From Motiliproteus coralliicola (GTDB lineage Bacteria > Pseudomonadota > Gammaproteobacteria > Pseudomonadales > Balneatricaceae), in the NCBI RefSeq assembly GCF_003345655.1, contig NZ_QQOH01000004.1:1-64000 (forward strand): 64,000 bases of DNA, given 5' to 3'. The notes beneath the pieces were generated by a model. That model was given only the letters and a program-made list of their open reading frames with translations, searched no databases and was not told the DNA's origin. This document shows, in pieces, positions 1-8,826 of this stretch (position 1 is its first letter; every line of letters begins with the position of its first letter). A program made the position numbers and the translations under genes.

Positions 1-226
1 AGTTGTTAGCCGAAGCCAACGAATTTTTGCTCAAAGTAAAACTGGAATAACTTAACTAAACGTAAGTACGTATAGTGTCGTATGAATTCACGAGTCACTT
101 ACTTTGATAAGTCTTTGTGATATTCCGGAGAATATCTGCTGTCCTATCCCAGCAAGTGCCCACACGAATTGCATGGTCGATTTGTTAAAGAGCGTTGCCT
201 GGCGCCGTCTGGCTGCTCAAGCGAGG
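1..226 (-). promoter_or_regulatory. Leader (5' transcribed region) of an rRNA operon
   Basis: Read on the minus strand, this stretch resembles the gammaproteobacterial 16S rRNA leader. It has a boxA (193 to 182), then a segment very like the leader that follows boxA in enteric rrn operons (GTGTGGGCACTT at about 165-154). A small hairpin with a UUCG loop (5-20, GUUGGC/GCUAAC) lies next to the edge. Two rRNA-type promoters precede it. The 16S gene should begin just beyond position 1, outside the window. Open reading frames across this stretch look like chance. Confidence 0.85.
182..193 (-). promoter_or_regulatory. boxA antitermination site of the rrn leader
   Basis: The minus strand reads GCTCTTTAACAA, matching the boxA element (TGCTCTTTAACA) that loads NusB/NusE on rRNA transcripts. 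It lies about 35 bases after the predicted start from the proximal promoter, a usual place. Confidence 0.88.
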
Positions 227-232
227 GTCGAA

Positions 233-260
233 ATTATACATCTCAAAACCCGTGAGTCAA
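233..260 (-). promoter_or_regulatory. rrn proximal promoter (P2-like)
   Basis: The minus strand shows a -35 TTGACT (260-255), a 16-base spacer and a perfect -10 TATAAT (238-233). The predicted start is near 226. The sequence upstream (261-300) is rich in A-tracts on this strand, as expected of an UP element. Confidence 0.85.
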
Positions 261-399
261 CGCTTTTTTGCGTTCTTTTTTCGTTGTGTTTTTCGAAACA
301 AATCGTCGAAAAACCGCTTGAAAAAAGGGCCTCCAGCAACATCGAAACATCACCTGGAAGACCGACTCCGCTGCCACCTCAGCGGCAACGTGGGGGCGC

Positions 400-427
400 A
401 TTCTACAGACCTTAGAACTGCCGTCAA
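400..427 (-). promoter_or_regulatory. rrn distal promoter (P1-like)
   Basis: The minus strand shows a -35 TTGACG (427-422), a 16-base spacer and a -10 TAGAAT (405-400), followed directly by GCGCCCCC. The 16-base spacer and GC-rich discriminator are hallmarks of stringently controlled rrn P1 promoters. A strongly AT-rich block (about 428-480) lies immediately upstream and could be an UP element. Confidence 0.82.
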
Positions 428-631
428 CGCAATTTATAAAATAATTTACAAAAAACCGAAATTATTTCGGAAATAAAAACAACTTCTTACAAATCAATAA
501 GTTAGCAAGAACCACCAATTTCTGATCAATAAACAAGCAGTTACTGACCTAATAAGTTTTGTAGGAAATTTACAGAGTGGAAACCATCCGGTCCGTTCGA
601 TCTAACGATCTATGGGCCAAACTTCAATCGA
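428..631. other. AT-rich region upstream of rrn promoters, no gene seen
   Basis: This gap lies between the rrn promoters and the 3' end of tatC. It is AT-rich and contains the dyad CCGAAAT-T-ATTTCGG (457-471). It fits an UP element plus upstream activator (Fis-type) sites, but no site is assigned. No tatC terminator is recognisable. Confidence 0.5.
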
Positions 632-1417
632 CTAGGTCTGCTCAGACTCTTCTTCGTCATCATATTCATCATCGCCACGACGGACAAAGATGCCTGCCAG
701 GATAATGCCGGACTCGAACAACAGCCACATCGGCAGTGCCAGCAGCGTCTGTGAAATCACATCCGGCGGTGTTAGCAACATGCCAACCACAAAGCAGCAG
801 ACGATAATGTAGGCGCGCTTATCCTTGAGACTCTCAACCGAGGTGACACCACTCCAGACCAGCAGTAGCGTCGCAATCGGAATTTCGAACACGATACCGA
901 AGGCAAAGAACAGCTTCAGGACAAAGTTCAAGTAGCTGCTGATGTCGGTCATCATCGCGACATTTTCCGGTCCGGTACTGGTGAAGAAACCGAAAATCAG
1001 CGGAAACACCACGAAGTACGCAAACGCTACACCAGCATAGAACAGGAAGATGCTGGAGATCAGTAGCGGTATGGCGATCTTCTTTTCATGCTGATAAAGG
1101 CCTGGGGCGATAAAACTCCAGATCTGATGCAGGATAAATGGGATAGCGGCAAAGATCGCCAGCACCAGTGTCAGCTTGAAGGGTGCGAAGAACGGCGAGG
1201 TAACATCGGTCGCGATCATGCTGGTGCCTTCGGGCAGCAGCGCGGTCAGTGGCTCCGATAGGTACGCGTACAGATCATTAGCGAAATAAAACAGCGGCAG
1301 AAACAGCACCAAGACGATCAGCAAGCTTCGCAGCAGGCGATCACGCAGCTCAACCAAATGGGAGATCAGCGGCTGCGCAGCGGCTTCGCTGGAAGGATCA
1401 TGTTGGGCGTTGGACAT
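632..1417 (-). CDS. tatC: Sec-independent (twin-arginine) translocase subunit TatC
   Basis: This 261-residue inner-membrane protein has the six hydrophobic segments of TatC, the core receptor that binds RR-signal peptides of folded exported proteins. The N-terminal region 'LISHLVELRDRLLRS' is the conserved cytoplasmic TatC motif, and the ends are charged (C-terminal DDEYDDEEESEQT). It starts three bases after the tatB stop and is the last gene of the minus-strand run ubiE-ubiB-hisI-hisE-tatA-tatB-tatC. The length is normal for the family. Confidence 0.97.
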   Translation of the reverse strand: MSNAQHDPSSEAAAQPLISHLVELRDRLLRSLLIVLVLFLPLFYFANDLYAYLSEPLTALLPEGTSMIATDVTSPFFAPFKLTLVLAIFAAIPFILHQIWSFIAPGLYQHEKKIAIPLLISSIFLFYAGVAFAYFVVFPLIFGFFTSTGPENVAMMTDISSYLNFVLKLFFAFGIVFEIPIATLLLVWSGVTSVESLKDKRAYIIVCCFVVGMLLTPPDVISQTLLALPMWLLFESGIILAGIFVRRGDDEYDDEEESEQT

Positions 1418-1420
1418 AGC

Positions 1421-1780
1421 TTACTCGGCGGAGGGTTTGCGCGACTCCGGAGAAACCGGGGCATCCGATGCTTCGGTTGTCGCGGTCGCTTCCGGCTGGG
1501 GTGACGGCTTGAGAAGATCTTCACGCAGGCTTTCGTGGAAAGGCTTGGTCATGGAATCGACCTGCTTCTCAAGCTGTTCCTGTTGCTCCTTGGCCTCACG
1601 GCGCATCTCTTCAACACGCAGCTCTTCCGAGATCTCTTTTTGAACACTACCCAGGGTTCGCTTGATCTTGCCGATCCACATACCCGCCGTCTTGACAGCA
1701 TGGGGCAGGCGTTCTGGGCCGAGTACAATCAACGCGACCACGCCTACGATCAGGAGTTCGGTGAAGCCGATATCAAACAT
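1421..1780 (-). CDS. tatB: Sec-independent translocase subunit TatB
   Basis: This 119-residue protein has a single N-terminal membrane helix (about residues 6-22), the 'LGPERLPHAVKTAG' hinge and amphipathic helix typical of TatB, a long charged helix (about 40-75) and a low-complexity Pro/Thr/Glu tail. TatB forms the receptor complex with TatC. It sits 24 bases after tatA and 3 bases before tatC, so it is cotranscribed. Confidence 0.96.
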   Translation of the reverse strand: MFDIGFTELLIVGVVALIVLGPERLPHAVKTAGMWIGKIKRTLGSVQKEISEELRVEEMRREAKEQQEQLEKQVDSMTKPFHESLREDLLKPSPQPEATATTEASDAPVSPESRKPSAE

Positions 1781-1804
1781 GAAGAGGGATCCGTAATGGT
1801 CGGA

Positions 1805-2056
1805 TTACTTCTCAGCAGATTTCTGCGTTTCAGTTTTCGCAGCATCCTCGCTACCGGCTTCTTTCTTTTCCTCAAAGCCAGCATCTTCTTTTTCAATCTG
1901 CTTAGGTTCTTCGTCATCTTTCATGGCTTTTTTGAAGCCCTTGACGGCGTTACCCAGATCGCCTCCGATATTACGGAATTTCTTGGTGCCAAACAGCAAT
2001 ACCACGATCACCAGAACAATCAGCAACTGCCAAACGCTAATTCCGCCAAAACCCAT
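1805..2056 (-). CDS. tatA: Sec-independent translocase pore subunit TatA
   Basis: This 83-residue protein begins [20 protein letters not shown], the membrane helix, followed by '[20 protein letters not shown]', the FG hinge and amphipathic helix of TatA. The tail is acidic and lysine-rich (KE/EEKKEA). The start at 2056 is chosen because GGGAG precedes it at good spacing and TatA proteins start at this point. The open frame extends 15 codons further upstream but has no family support there. TatA oligomers form the export channel. Confidence 0.95.
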   Translation of the reverse strand: MGFGGISVWQLLIVLVIVVLLFGTKKFRNIGGDLGNAVKGFKKAMKDDEEPKQIEKEDAGFEEKKEAGSEDAAKTETQKSAEK

Positions 2057-2180
2057 TGGAGTTCTCCCACTAATTCTAAATTGGACCGTCATTGCGGTCA
2101 TTGTTCGATTGCACCGACTCTAGCAGTGCGGAATTATCCCAACCTTGATCAGACGCAAGTACGGCGATCAAGCGCTGTTA

Positions 2181-2516
2181 TCAAGACGACTTACGTGAAG
2201 CCTTCTCTTCCAGTCCTGAGAGCCCAAACCGTCGGTCAAGCTCTTCAAGCACCTGATCCGGACCGACCCCCAACTGGGACAGCATGATCAGGCTATGAAA
2301 CCACAAATCGGCGGTTTCACCAATCAACTCTTTGGTAGCGCCTGAGCGCTCGGCATCCTTGGCCGCCAGAATGGTCTCGGTGGCTTCCTCACCGACCTTT
2401 TCCAAGATCTTGTTGAGCCCCTTGGCATACAGGCTGGCGACATAGGAACTGTCCGGATCGGCCTGCTTACGCTGTTCCAATACCTGCGACAGCGCGCTCA
2501 ATACATCGTTACTCAC
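2181..2516 (-). CDS. hisE: Phosphoribosyl-ATP pyrophosphatase
   Basis: This 111-residue protein is a full-length HisE, which removes pyrophosphate from phosphoribosyl-ATP in the second step of histidine synthesis. The conserved '[19 protein letters not shown]' helix with metal-binding glutamates and '[14 protein letters not shown]' are visible. It starts with GTG and overlaps the end of hisI by 8 bases, implying translational coupling. In this lineage hisI and hisE are separate genes and lie between ubiB and tatA, as in pseudomonads. Confidence 0.96.
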   Translation of the reverse strand: MSNDVLSALSQVLEQRKQADPDSSYVASLYAKGLNKILEKVGEEATETILAAKDAERSGATKELIGETADLWFHSLIMLSQLGVGPDQVLEELDRRFGLSGLEEKASRKSS

Positions 2517-2922
2517 TGCTTTCTCCGCCCTTGTCGGCCTGATAGATCGCCTTCGGATCTTTCAACACCGGTTCTACTGGCTGCCACTGACCATCTTCCA
2601 GGGTCTTGTAAAAACAGTGTTCCCTACCGGTATGACAAGCGATTCCACCCAGCTGTTCGACCTGCAGCAAAATCACATCCGAATCACAATCCAGACGAAT
2701 ACCATGCAACTGCTGCACATGACCGGACTCTTCACCCTTGCGCCACAGTTTGCCACGGGAACGTGACCAATAGATGGCACGTTGCTCTTGAACCGTCAGC
2801 GCCAATGATTCCCGGTTCATCCAGGCCATCATCAGAATCTTACCGCTACGGTAATCCTGCGCGATCGCCGGTACCAGACCATCGTCGGTCCACTTTATAT
2901 CGTCAAGCCACTGCTCGGACAT
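2509..2922 (-). CDS. hisI: Phosphoribosyl-AMP cyclohydrolase
   Basis: The 137-residue protein opens the adenine ring of phosphoribosyl-AMP, the third step of histidine synthesis. It shows '[18 protein letters not shown]'-type catalytic core (here [19 protein letters not shown]), '[14 protein letters not shown]' and '[11 protein letters not shown]', carrying the zinc and magnesium ligands. Two adjacent ATGs (2925, 2922) exist. The second is preferred because the GGAGAGG signal is correctly spaced, and its A is shared with the ubiB stop codon (TGATG coupling). Confidence 0.96.
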   Translation of the reverse strand: MSEQWLDDIKWTDDGLVPAIAQDYRSGKILMMAWMNRESLALTVQEQRAIYWSRSRGKLWRKGEESGHVQQLHGIRLDCDSDVILLQVEQLGGIACHTGREHCFYKTLEDGQWQPVEPVLKDPKAIYQADKGGESSE

Positions 2923-4562
2923 CATCCACCTCTCCGCGTCGTGCTCAATAGAACCAAAGCCAAGGCCGCCAACGCCCAGCTGGAGGTCGGCAGATCCGGA
3001 TTGGGAAGCAGGCCGGCGGTCCAGAGTGCGCCGATCAGGGCACAGATGCCTCCCAGCCTGCCCCAATGGAGAGTCCAGCGACCACGGGAAGCATCTTCCA
3101 GCGCCTGACGATCGATCCGATCGCGCTTCTGCATCTCTTCGAGCTGTTTCAACTGTTGCAACGCATCGGCCAACAATTGCGGCATCTGCGGCATCTGTTC
3201 GATCAATTCCGGTGCCCGTGCCTTCAGGTTACGGTACAGTCCCCGCGCACCCATGCGCTGTTTCATCCAGTCTTCCAGGAACGGCTTGGCGGTCTGCCAC
3301 AGGTCCAGGTCCGGATAGAGCTGGCGACCCAACCCTTCAATATTGAGCAGAGTTTTCTGCAGCAGCACCAGTTGCGGCTGCACTTCCATATTGAACCTGC
3401 GGGCGGTCTGGAACAATCCCAACAGCACCTGACCAAAGGAGATCTCCTTCAGCGGCTTCTCGAACACCGGTTCGCAGACACTACGAATCGCGGTCTCAAA
3501 ATCGTTAACGTTGGTGTCAGCCGGTACCCAGCCCGAATCGATGTGCAGCTGTGCCACCTGCTTGTAATCCCGCTCGAAGAAAGCCAGGAAGTTGCGGGCC
3601 AGATAACTCTGATCACTGGGCGTCAGAGAGCCGACGATACCGAAATCCAACGCGATGTATTGCGGATCCTGCGGATTGTTGTGGGACACATAGATGTTGC
3701 CCGGGTGCATATCGGCGTGGAAGAAGCTGTCGCGGAACACCTGGGTAAAGAAGATCTCGACGCCGCGCTCGGCCAGCAGCTTGAAGTTGGTGCCCTGATC
3801 GCGCAGCCCGGCCAGATCGGAGATCGGCACCCCGTGGATGCGCTCCATCACCATCACGTCCTGATGGGTGTAATCCCAGAACACTTCCGGCACATAGAGG
3901 ATACTGGAGCCGTCAAAGTTGCGCTTGAGCTGCGAGGCATTACCGGCCTCCTTACGCAGATCCAGCTCGTCGAAAATGGTCTTCTCGTACTCGGCTACCA
4001 CCTCGACCGGACGTAACCGGCGACCGTCGGCCCAGACGCTCTGGACCAGGTGAGCCAGGGTATAGAGCAAGCCGACATCCTGCTTGATCACCTTATTGAT
4101 GCCGGGACGGATCACCTTGACCACCACGTCTTCACCGCCGTGCAATCGGGCAGTATGGACCTGGGCCACCGAGGCCGAGGCCAGCGGGGTGCTGTCAAAC
4201 TCGCAGAACAGAGTCTTAACCGACTCACCCAGCGCTTTTTCGACGATGGCGGTGGCTTGATCACCGCAGAACGGCGGCACCTGATCCTGTAGCTTGGTCA
4301 GTTCAGCCGCCACATCCTCGGGTAACAGATCCTGACGGGTCGACAGCATCTGGCCGAACTTAACGAAGATCGGCCCTAGCTCCTCCATCGCCAGCCGTAA
4401 CCGCTCACCGCGGGGAAGCTCGGAACGATAGATGTAGCGCCAAGGCAGCAGTACCAGCACATACTTGGCGTACCAGGGCAGATGCAGACCCTCGAACAGG
4501 TCATCCAGTCGGTAACGGGCGATCACCCGTACGATTTTCAGTAAACGTAACAGTCGGGACAC
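2922..4562 (-). CDS. ubiB: Ubiquinone biosynthesis atypical kinase/ATPase UbiB
   Basis: This 546-residue protein is a full-length UbiB, an ABC1/ADCK-family atypical kinase required for coenzyme Q synthesis. Visible marks are the KxGQ motif (K68-F-G-Q71), the alanine-rich loop that replaces the glycine-rich loop (about 128-136, ASASVAQVH), HADMHPGN (about 282-289), the metal-binding DFG (306-308), and two C-terminal hydrophobic segments after residue 500 that anchor it in the inner membrane. The start is GTG. It follows ubiE by only 43 bases, so the usual intervening ubiJ is absent here. Confidence 0.97.
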   Translation of the reverse strand: MSRLLRLLKIVRVIARYRLDDLFEGLHLPWYAKYVLVLLPWRYIYRSELPRGERLRLAMEELGPIFVKFGQMLSTRQDLLPEDVAAELTKLQDQVPPFCGDQATAIVEKALGESVKTLFCEFDSTPLASASVAQVHTARLHGGEDVVVKVIRPGINKVIKQDVGLLYTLAHLVQSVWADGRRLRPVEVVAEYEKTIFDELDLRKEAGNASQLKRNFDGSSILYVPEVFWDYTHQDVMVMERIHGVPISDLAGLRDQGTNFKLLAERGVEIFFTQVFRDSFFHADMHPGNIYVSHNNPQDPQYIALDFGIVGSLTPSDQSYLARNFLAFFERDYKQVAQLHIDSGWVPADTNVNDFETAIRSVCEPVFEKPLKEISFGQVLLGLFQTARRFNMEVQPQLVLLQKTLLNIEGLGRQLYPDLDLWQTAKPFLEDWMKQRMGARGLYRNLKARAPELIEQMPQMPQLLADALQQLKQLEEMQKRDRIDRQALEDASRGRWTLHWGRLGGICALIGALWTAGLLPNPDLPTSSWALAALALVLLSTTRRGG

Positions 4563-4605
4563 GGTTTGCTTCTATTGGTCAGATGGTCAGCCTGGGGAAA
4601 CAGCC

Positions 4606-5370
4606 TCAGGGCTTGATCCCCTTATGCAGGGCGACGATGCCACCGGTCATATTGTGGAAGGAGCAACGAACCAGGCCGGCCTGCTCCATCATCCCCTTCA
4701 GGGTCTCCTGATCGGGATGCATGCGGATCGACTCGGCCAGATACTTGTAGCTTTCCGAATCATTGACGATCAGCTTGCCCATCATCGGCAGCAGGCTGAA
4801 CGAATAGGTGTCGTACATCTTGGTCAGCAACGGATTGTTGGTCTTGGAGAACTCCAATACCAGCAGACGACCGCCGGGCTTGAGGACCCGTGCCATCGAC
4901 TCCAGCGCCTTCTGCTTGTCGGTGACGTTGCGCAGACCGAAGGCGATGGTGATGCAATCAAAATGGTTATCCGGGAACGGCAGCATCTCGGCGTTGGCCT
5001 GAACGAAGCGGACATTGCCGCTGACACCCCGATCCTGCAGTTTGTCACGTCCGACCTTAAGCATCGAGTCGTTGATATCGGCCAGCACTACCTGGCCAGT
5101 CGGACCAACCAGTTTGGAGAAGCGCATGGTCAGATCACCAGTACCACCGGCGATATCCAGCACCCGCTGACCGGTGCGAACACCACTGTATTCGATCGCA
5201 ATCGCCTTCCAGAGTCGATGTACGCCCATCGACATCAGGTCGTTCATCAGGTCGTACTTGGCAGCGACCGAATGGAAGACATCGGCTACCCGCTTCTCCT
5301 TATCGTCAACCTGGACCTGTTCGTAACCGAAGTGGGTGGTTTCGTTGCTACCGCGTTGCTGATTGCTCAT
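4606..5370 (-). CDS. ubiE: Ubiquinone/menaquinone C-methyltransferase UbiE
   Basis: This 254-residue SAM-dependent methyltransferase acts on the benzoquinol (and demethylmenaquinol) ring. The SAM-binding GxGxG-like motif is '[16 protein letters not shown]', followed by 'ADINDSML' and '[16 protein letters not shown]', all diagnostic of UbiE. The ATG at 5370 ([19 protein letters not shown]) matches the usual start. The open frame runs 23 codons further upstream without conservation. It heads the quinone-histidine-Tat gene run and lies 93 bases after the diguanylate cyclase gene. Confidence 0.96.
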   Translation of the reverse strand: MSNQQRGSNETTHFGYEQVQVDDKEKRVADVFHSVAAKYDLMNDLMSMGVHRLWKAIAIEYSGVRTGQRVLDIAGGTGDLTMRFSKLVGPTGQVVLADINDSMLKVGRDKLQDRGVSGNVRFVQANAEMLPFPDNHFDCITIAFGLRNVTDKQKALESMARVLKPGGRLLVLEFSKTNNPLLTKMYDTYSFSLLPMMGKLIVNDSESYKYLAESIRMHPDQETLKGMMEQAGLVRCSFHNMTGGIVALHKGIKP

Positions 5371-5463
5371 GGATTGCTCTGGATCTGATCCGATTCTTAC
5401 GGGTGCCATTCGGCCAGACAGGTCCGGCCGAGGCGTCAAAGTCGGGCATTATAGCCCCATAAG

Positions 5464-7044
5464 CTAGCGGCTAGCTACGATACTGCGATTGCGGCCCTGT
5501 TCCTTGGCCTGATAGAGCGCATCATCGGCGCGCTGGAATACCTCTTCATGGGTTTCGTCATTGGCGTGGAAGCCGGCGATACCGAACGACATGGTGATCT
5601 GCACCGGCTTACCACCGAAATTGAACGGGCTGGCGGCAACCGTCTTGCGCAGCACCTCCACCACCTGCTGCGCCTTGGCCGCATCGGTCTCGGGCATCAG
5701 TACAACAAACTCTTCACCCCCGAAGCGAGCGACAAAATCAGATTCGCGCAGCCGCTTGGTCAGCAGTTTCGCGACCAGCTTCAACACCTTATCGCCAGCC
5801 AGGTGGCCGTAGTTGTCGTTGACCCGTTTGAAGTGATCCAGATCGCAAACCACCATGGTCAGATCATGGCCGTAGCGCTTCCAGCGGCTGAATTCGGTTT
5901 CCATCCGCTCGCTGTAGGCACCACGGTTGGGCAGACCGGTCAACGGATCGGAAACCGCCCGCACCCGCTGCTCTTCCAGATGGGCCTGCATCCGCACCGA
6001 CTGCTCTTCCATGGTCTCGAGCTTGTCCTGCAGCTGTTCCAGGCGTGACTCGACCTGCAGCTCACGGGCCTCCTGCTCACTACGGTACTGATCAACGGCC
6101 TTGACGATATCGGCCAGCTGCGAGCGGACCGTGGTCTTCAGTTGATCCAGACTTTCCGCCTGCACCAGGGAGTGCTCGACCTTGGAAACATCGGAGCGAA
6201 CCGCCAAATCGAGCTTCTGACTGCTGTCACGGTGTGCCTGCTGATGCTCACGGCTCTCGACCAGAAAGCCTTGGATATCCCCCAACTGATGGTTGAGGCT
6301 TTCCAGGTAATTCTCGAAATCTTCCTGGCGAACCACCATCGCCTTGAGCACCAGCTCGACTACCGCTTCCTGAATCAGCGGCAGTTGCTGCCACTCAAAG
6401 CCCTCTTCGATACGCTTCATCAGCGTTCGGGCTTTCGCGCGCTCGGCAGCCGGAATCGATAGCTGACCCAACATATCGAGAACCAGCGAGCCGACCCGGT
6501 TACAGACCAGCTCCAGCTGCTCCTGCGTCTCCTCCGACAGCGCGCCACCAGCAGTGCCGGCAGCAGCACCCGCTGCAGCGTCGTCGTTCGGGCGATCGAA
6601 AATGGTCGCTTGCAGTTTGGAGGTTTCGGTCAACAGACGCGGGTATTCACCGAAGTTTTCCACCGCATCGGGCAACTCCTCGATCAGCTTGTCGATCCGC
6701 TCCCGAATCCCCTCCTGGGAGGTGCTCTGCCATAGCAGCGTCAGCATCGATCGCAGCGCATCCAGCGTCTGCTGCACGCCGCGGTCCCGCTGCTGGAAGT
6801 AGTTCATCAGGCCCTTTTCGGCCGCTTCGGTACGACTGATCAGCGAACCACCATTACCGTTTTTGAGGCGCTCCTGCAGCGGTTCAAGGCGATCATCCAG
6901 TGCCGAATCCAGCCCCTTGGTGGCCAAACAGAGTCGGACAGTCACCCGCCCCAGCGCTTCCAAATCGGCCTGATCCGTCTCGCACTGAAGTTCTAACTTC
7001 TGGATCTGTTTCTTCAGAGAAGCCAAATCTGTATCGGTCGTCAC
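5464..7044 (-). CDS. Diguanylate cyclase (GGDEF domain) with long coiled-coil N-terminus
   Basis: This 526-residue, apparently cytosolic protein has a predicted all-helical N-terminal region (about 1-370, heptad-rich from about 290) and a C-terminal GGDEF domain. The active-site motif is GGEEF (residues 442-446), and the inhibitory RxxD site lies five residues before it (RESD, 432-435), so it should make cyclic di-GMP with product feedback. No membrane segment or known sensory domain is visible. The start is GTG, with AAGGA about nine bases upstream. It is on the same strand as ubiE, though a shared transcript is only an inference. Confidence 0.9.
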   Translation of the reverse strand: MTTDTDLASLKKQIQKLELQCETDQADLEALGRVTVRLCLATKGLDSALDDRLEPLQERLKNGNGGSLISRTEAAEKGLMNYFQQRDRGVQQTLDALRSMLTLLWQSTSQEGIRERIDKLIEELPDAVENFGEYPRLLTETSKLQATIFDRPNDDAAAGAAAGTAGGALSEETQEQLELVCNRVGSLVLDMLGQLSIPAAERAKARTLMKRIEEGFEWQQLPLIQEAVVELVLKAMVVRQEDFENYLESLNHQLGDIQGFLVESREHQQAHRDSSQKLDLAVRSDVSKVEHSLVQAESLDQLKTTVRSQLADIVKAVDQYRSEQEARELQVESRLEQLQDKLETMEEQSVRMQAHLEEQRVRAVSDPLTGLPNRGAYSERMETEFSRWKRYGHDLTMVVCDLDHFKRVNDNYGHLAGDKVLKLVAKLLTKRLRESDFVARFGGEEFVVLMPETDAAKAQQVVEVLRKTVAASPFNFGGKPVQITMSFGIAGFHANDETHEEVFQRADDALYQAKEQGRNRSIVASR

Positions 7045-7145
7045 GGTCTAAGTCCTTTCTAAGCCTGAGAAAATCGACGCTTAATCCACCGATGTTAGCC
7101 CAGCCCCGACAGAGGGGCCAGCCCATCAGCAGAGAATAAATGGCA

Positions 7146-7184
7146 CAAAAAAGCCCGCAGCCGTTTCCGGTCCGCGGGCCTTTT
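7146..7184 (-). terminator. Intrinsic terminator after dsbA
   Basis: On the minus strand a GCCCGC/GCGGGC stem (7179-7174 with 7158-7153) is followed by a run of six T. It lies 16 bases after the dsbA stop. A shorter T-run on the plus strand is also present. Confidence 0.8.
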
Positions 7185-7199
7185 GGAATCGATAATGGA

Positions 7200-7847
7200 T
7201 CAGTTCAGCTTGGCCTGCTCCTGGGCAACCAGCTGATCGACCACCTTCATCATCGCCTTCTGGCTGCCGGCCTTGTCGGCGGTGACCAGGTATTTACCGT
7301 TAACGATGATCGACGGAACCCCCTGGATACCGTACTCGCGGGCTTTCTTCTTGCCACGGCTGATCTTGCTGTTGAGGTTGAAGGAGCCGTAAGCCTTGTT
7401 GAAATCGGCTTCGCTAACACCAAAGTCGGCAAAGAACTGAGCCAACTGCTCTTGGTTGTTGATCCACTGACGCTGGCGATGGATCAGGTTGAACAGCGCC
7501 GGATGCACCTCCTCTTCGACACCCAACTCCTTGGCCACGTAGTAGGCCTTGGCGAACTCGATCTGATTGGGGCGGAAGCTGACCGGGATATGCTTGAAGT
7601 CGACCACACTGCTGTCCTGCTTCGCTTTCCAGGGTGCCAGGTAGCGCTCCAGGCTATTACAGTGCGGGCACCAGTAGCCGAACATCTCGACGACTTCGAC
7701 CCGCTTCGGGTCTTGGGTGCGAACCTGCTTGCTCAGCTTGGTGTAGTGAGTGCCCTCCTTGAACTCCTCTGCCTGGGCTTGCAGCGGCAAAGCCAGCAGC
7801 GGCAGCATCAGCAGGGCACTGGCCAGCGATAAGACTTTTTTAAACAT
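7200..7847 (-). CDS. dsbA: Periplasmic thiol:disulfide oxidoreductase DsbA
   Basis: This 215-residue protein has a Sec signal peptide (MFKKVLSLASALLMLPLLA...QAQA, cleavage near residue 26) and a thioredoxin fold with the DsbA active site Cys60-Pro-His-Cys63 in 'FGYWCPHCNS'. The cis-Pro loop is 'GVPSIIVNGKY'. It oxidises cysteine pairs in exported proteins. The ATG at 7847 has GGAGA eight bases upstream. The longer open frame (to 7904) is not supported. Confidence 0.96.
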   Translation of the reverse strand: MFKKVLSLASALLMLPLLALPLQAQAEEFKEGTHYTKLSKQVRTQDPKRVEVVEMFGYWCPHCNSLERYLAPWKAKQDSSVVDFKHIPVSFRPNQIEFAKAYYVAKELGVEEEVHPALFNLIHRQRQWINNQEQLAQFFADFGVSEADFNKAYGSFNLNSKISRGKKKAREYGIQGVPSIIVNGKYLVTADKAGSQKAMMKVVDQLVAQEQAKLN

Positions 7848-8032
7848 CGGTTGTTTCTCCGTACACGATAATCGGGTTTGCAGCTTGGAACACAAACCCG
7901 GCAAAAGGTTCGGCGGCCATTGTGTAGCCAGCCCGTTAACAACTCAAGCAGAGCGCGATGAACCGATGCTGAACCCTTTGCCAACAGCCGTCTCACCACC
8001 TAGGTTGGACGGTATTTGCGCAGCATTGGGAT

Positions 8033-8038
8033 TATAAT
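8033..8038 (+). promoter_or_regulatory. Candidate -10 element very close to the TSUP gene start
   Basis: A perfect TATAAT ends eight bases before the ATG at 8047. TTGGAC (8005-8010) is too far away (22 bases) to be a normal -35. If used, transcription would start at or next to the ATG, giving a leaderless mRNA. No ribosome-binding site is visible in GCGCCGCC. Confidence 0.4.
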
Positions 8039-8046
8039 GCGCCGCC

Positions 8047-8826
8047 ATGGACACCCCCGACTCCCTGATCAGCCTGCTACTGCCGAGCGTTATCGATCTG
8101 GCCGATGCGCTATTGCTACTGGCGACCAGTTTCTGTACCGCACTGATTACCGCCACCCTCGGGGTCGGCGGTGGCGTACTGCTGCTGGCGGTGATCGCCT
8201 CGGTACTGCCGCCGTTGGCGATCATCCCGGTTCATGGTCTGGTCCAGGCCGCCGCCAACACCAATCGGGCGATCTTCACCCGCCAGCACCTGAACCGCAC
8301 CGTGTTCAGTCAGTTTCTGTTGGGGGCGCTGGTCGGTGCGGCGCTGGCCTCGGTACTGGTGGTACAGCTGCCCACCGATACGATCCTTCTCTGTGTGGCC
8401 GGCTTTATTCTGTTCCTGACCTGGGGACCGAAACTTCAGATCCGCGCCATCCGGCCCTGGCCGCTGCGGATCGCCTCGGCATTGACCACCCTGCTGTCGA
8501 TGTTCGTCGGTGCCAGCGGGCCGCTGGTGGCCGCCTTCGTACACCAGCTGTCGGAGGAGCGGTTCGAGCGGGTCGCCACCTTCTCGGCCTGCATGAGCGT
8601 TCAGCACGGCCTCAAACTGCTGGTGTTCGGCGGATTAGGCTTTGCCTTCAGCGAGTGGCTGGCGCTGGTGGCGGGGATGGTGCTGACCGGCGTGGCCGGC
8701 ACCTGGGTCGGGTTGAATCTGCTGCAGAAGATCAGCAATCAGCGCTTCAGCCAGGTGTTCCGGATCATCCTGACCCTGATGGCGCTGAAGCTGCTGTTTG
8801 ATGCGGGCAGCAATCTGCTCAGCTGA
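8047..8826 (+). CDS. TSUP-family (TauE/SafE) membrane permease
   Basis: This 259-residue inner-membrane protein has about eight hydrophobic segments in two related halves, typical of the sulfite exporter TauE/SafE family. The N-terminal 'ALITATLGVGGGVLLLAVI' and the second-half 'LSMFVGASGPLVAAFV' are the paired family signatures. The substrate cannot be told from sequence; small sulfonates, sulfite or sulfoacetate are known in the family. Its 3' end overlaps the convergent cyaY by 8 bases. Confidence 0.85.
   Translation: MDTPDSLISLLLPSVIDLADALLLLATSFCTALITATLGVGGGVLLLAVIASVLPPLAIIPVHGLVQAAANTNRAIFTRQHLNRTVFSQFLLGALVGAALASVLVVQLPTDTILLCVAGFILFLTWGPKLQIRAIRPWPLRIASALTTLLSMFVGASGPLVAAFVHQLSEERFERVATFSACMSVQHGLKLLVFGGLGFAFSEWLALVAGMVLTGVAGTWVGLNLLQKISNQRFSQVFRIILTLMALKLLFDAGSNLLS

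Noticed and set aside
104-476. Two plus-strand reading frames in the left-edge region
   Set aside because: They lie over the rrn promoters and leader on the other strand, have no ribosome-binding site and show no protein family pattern.
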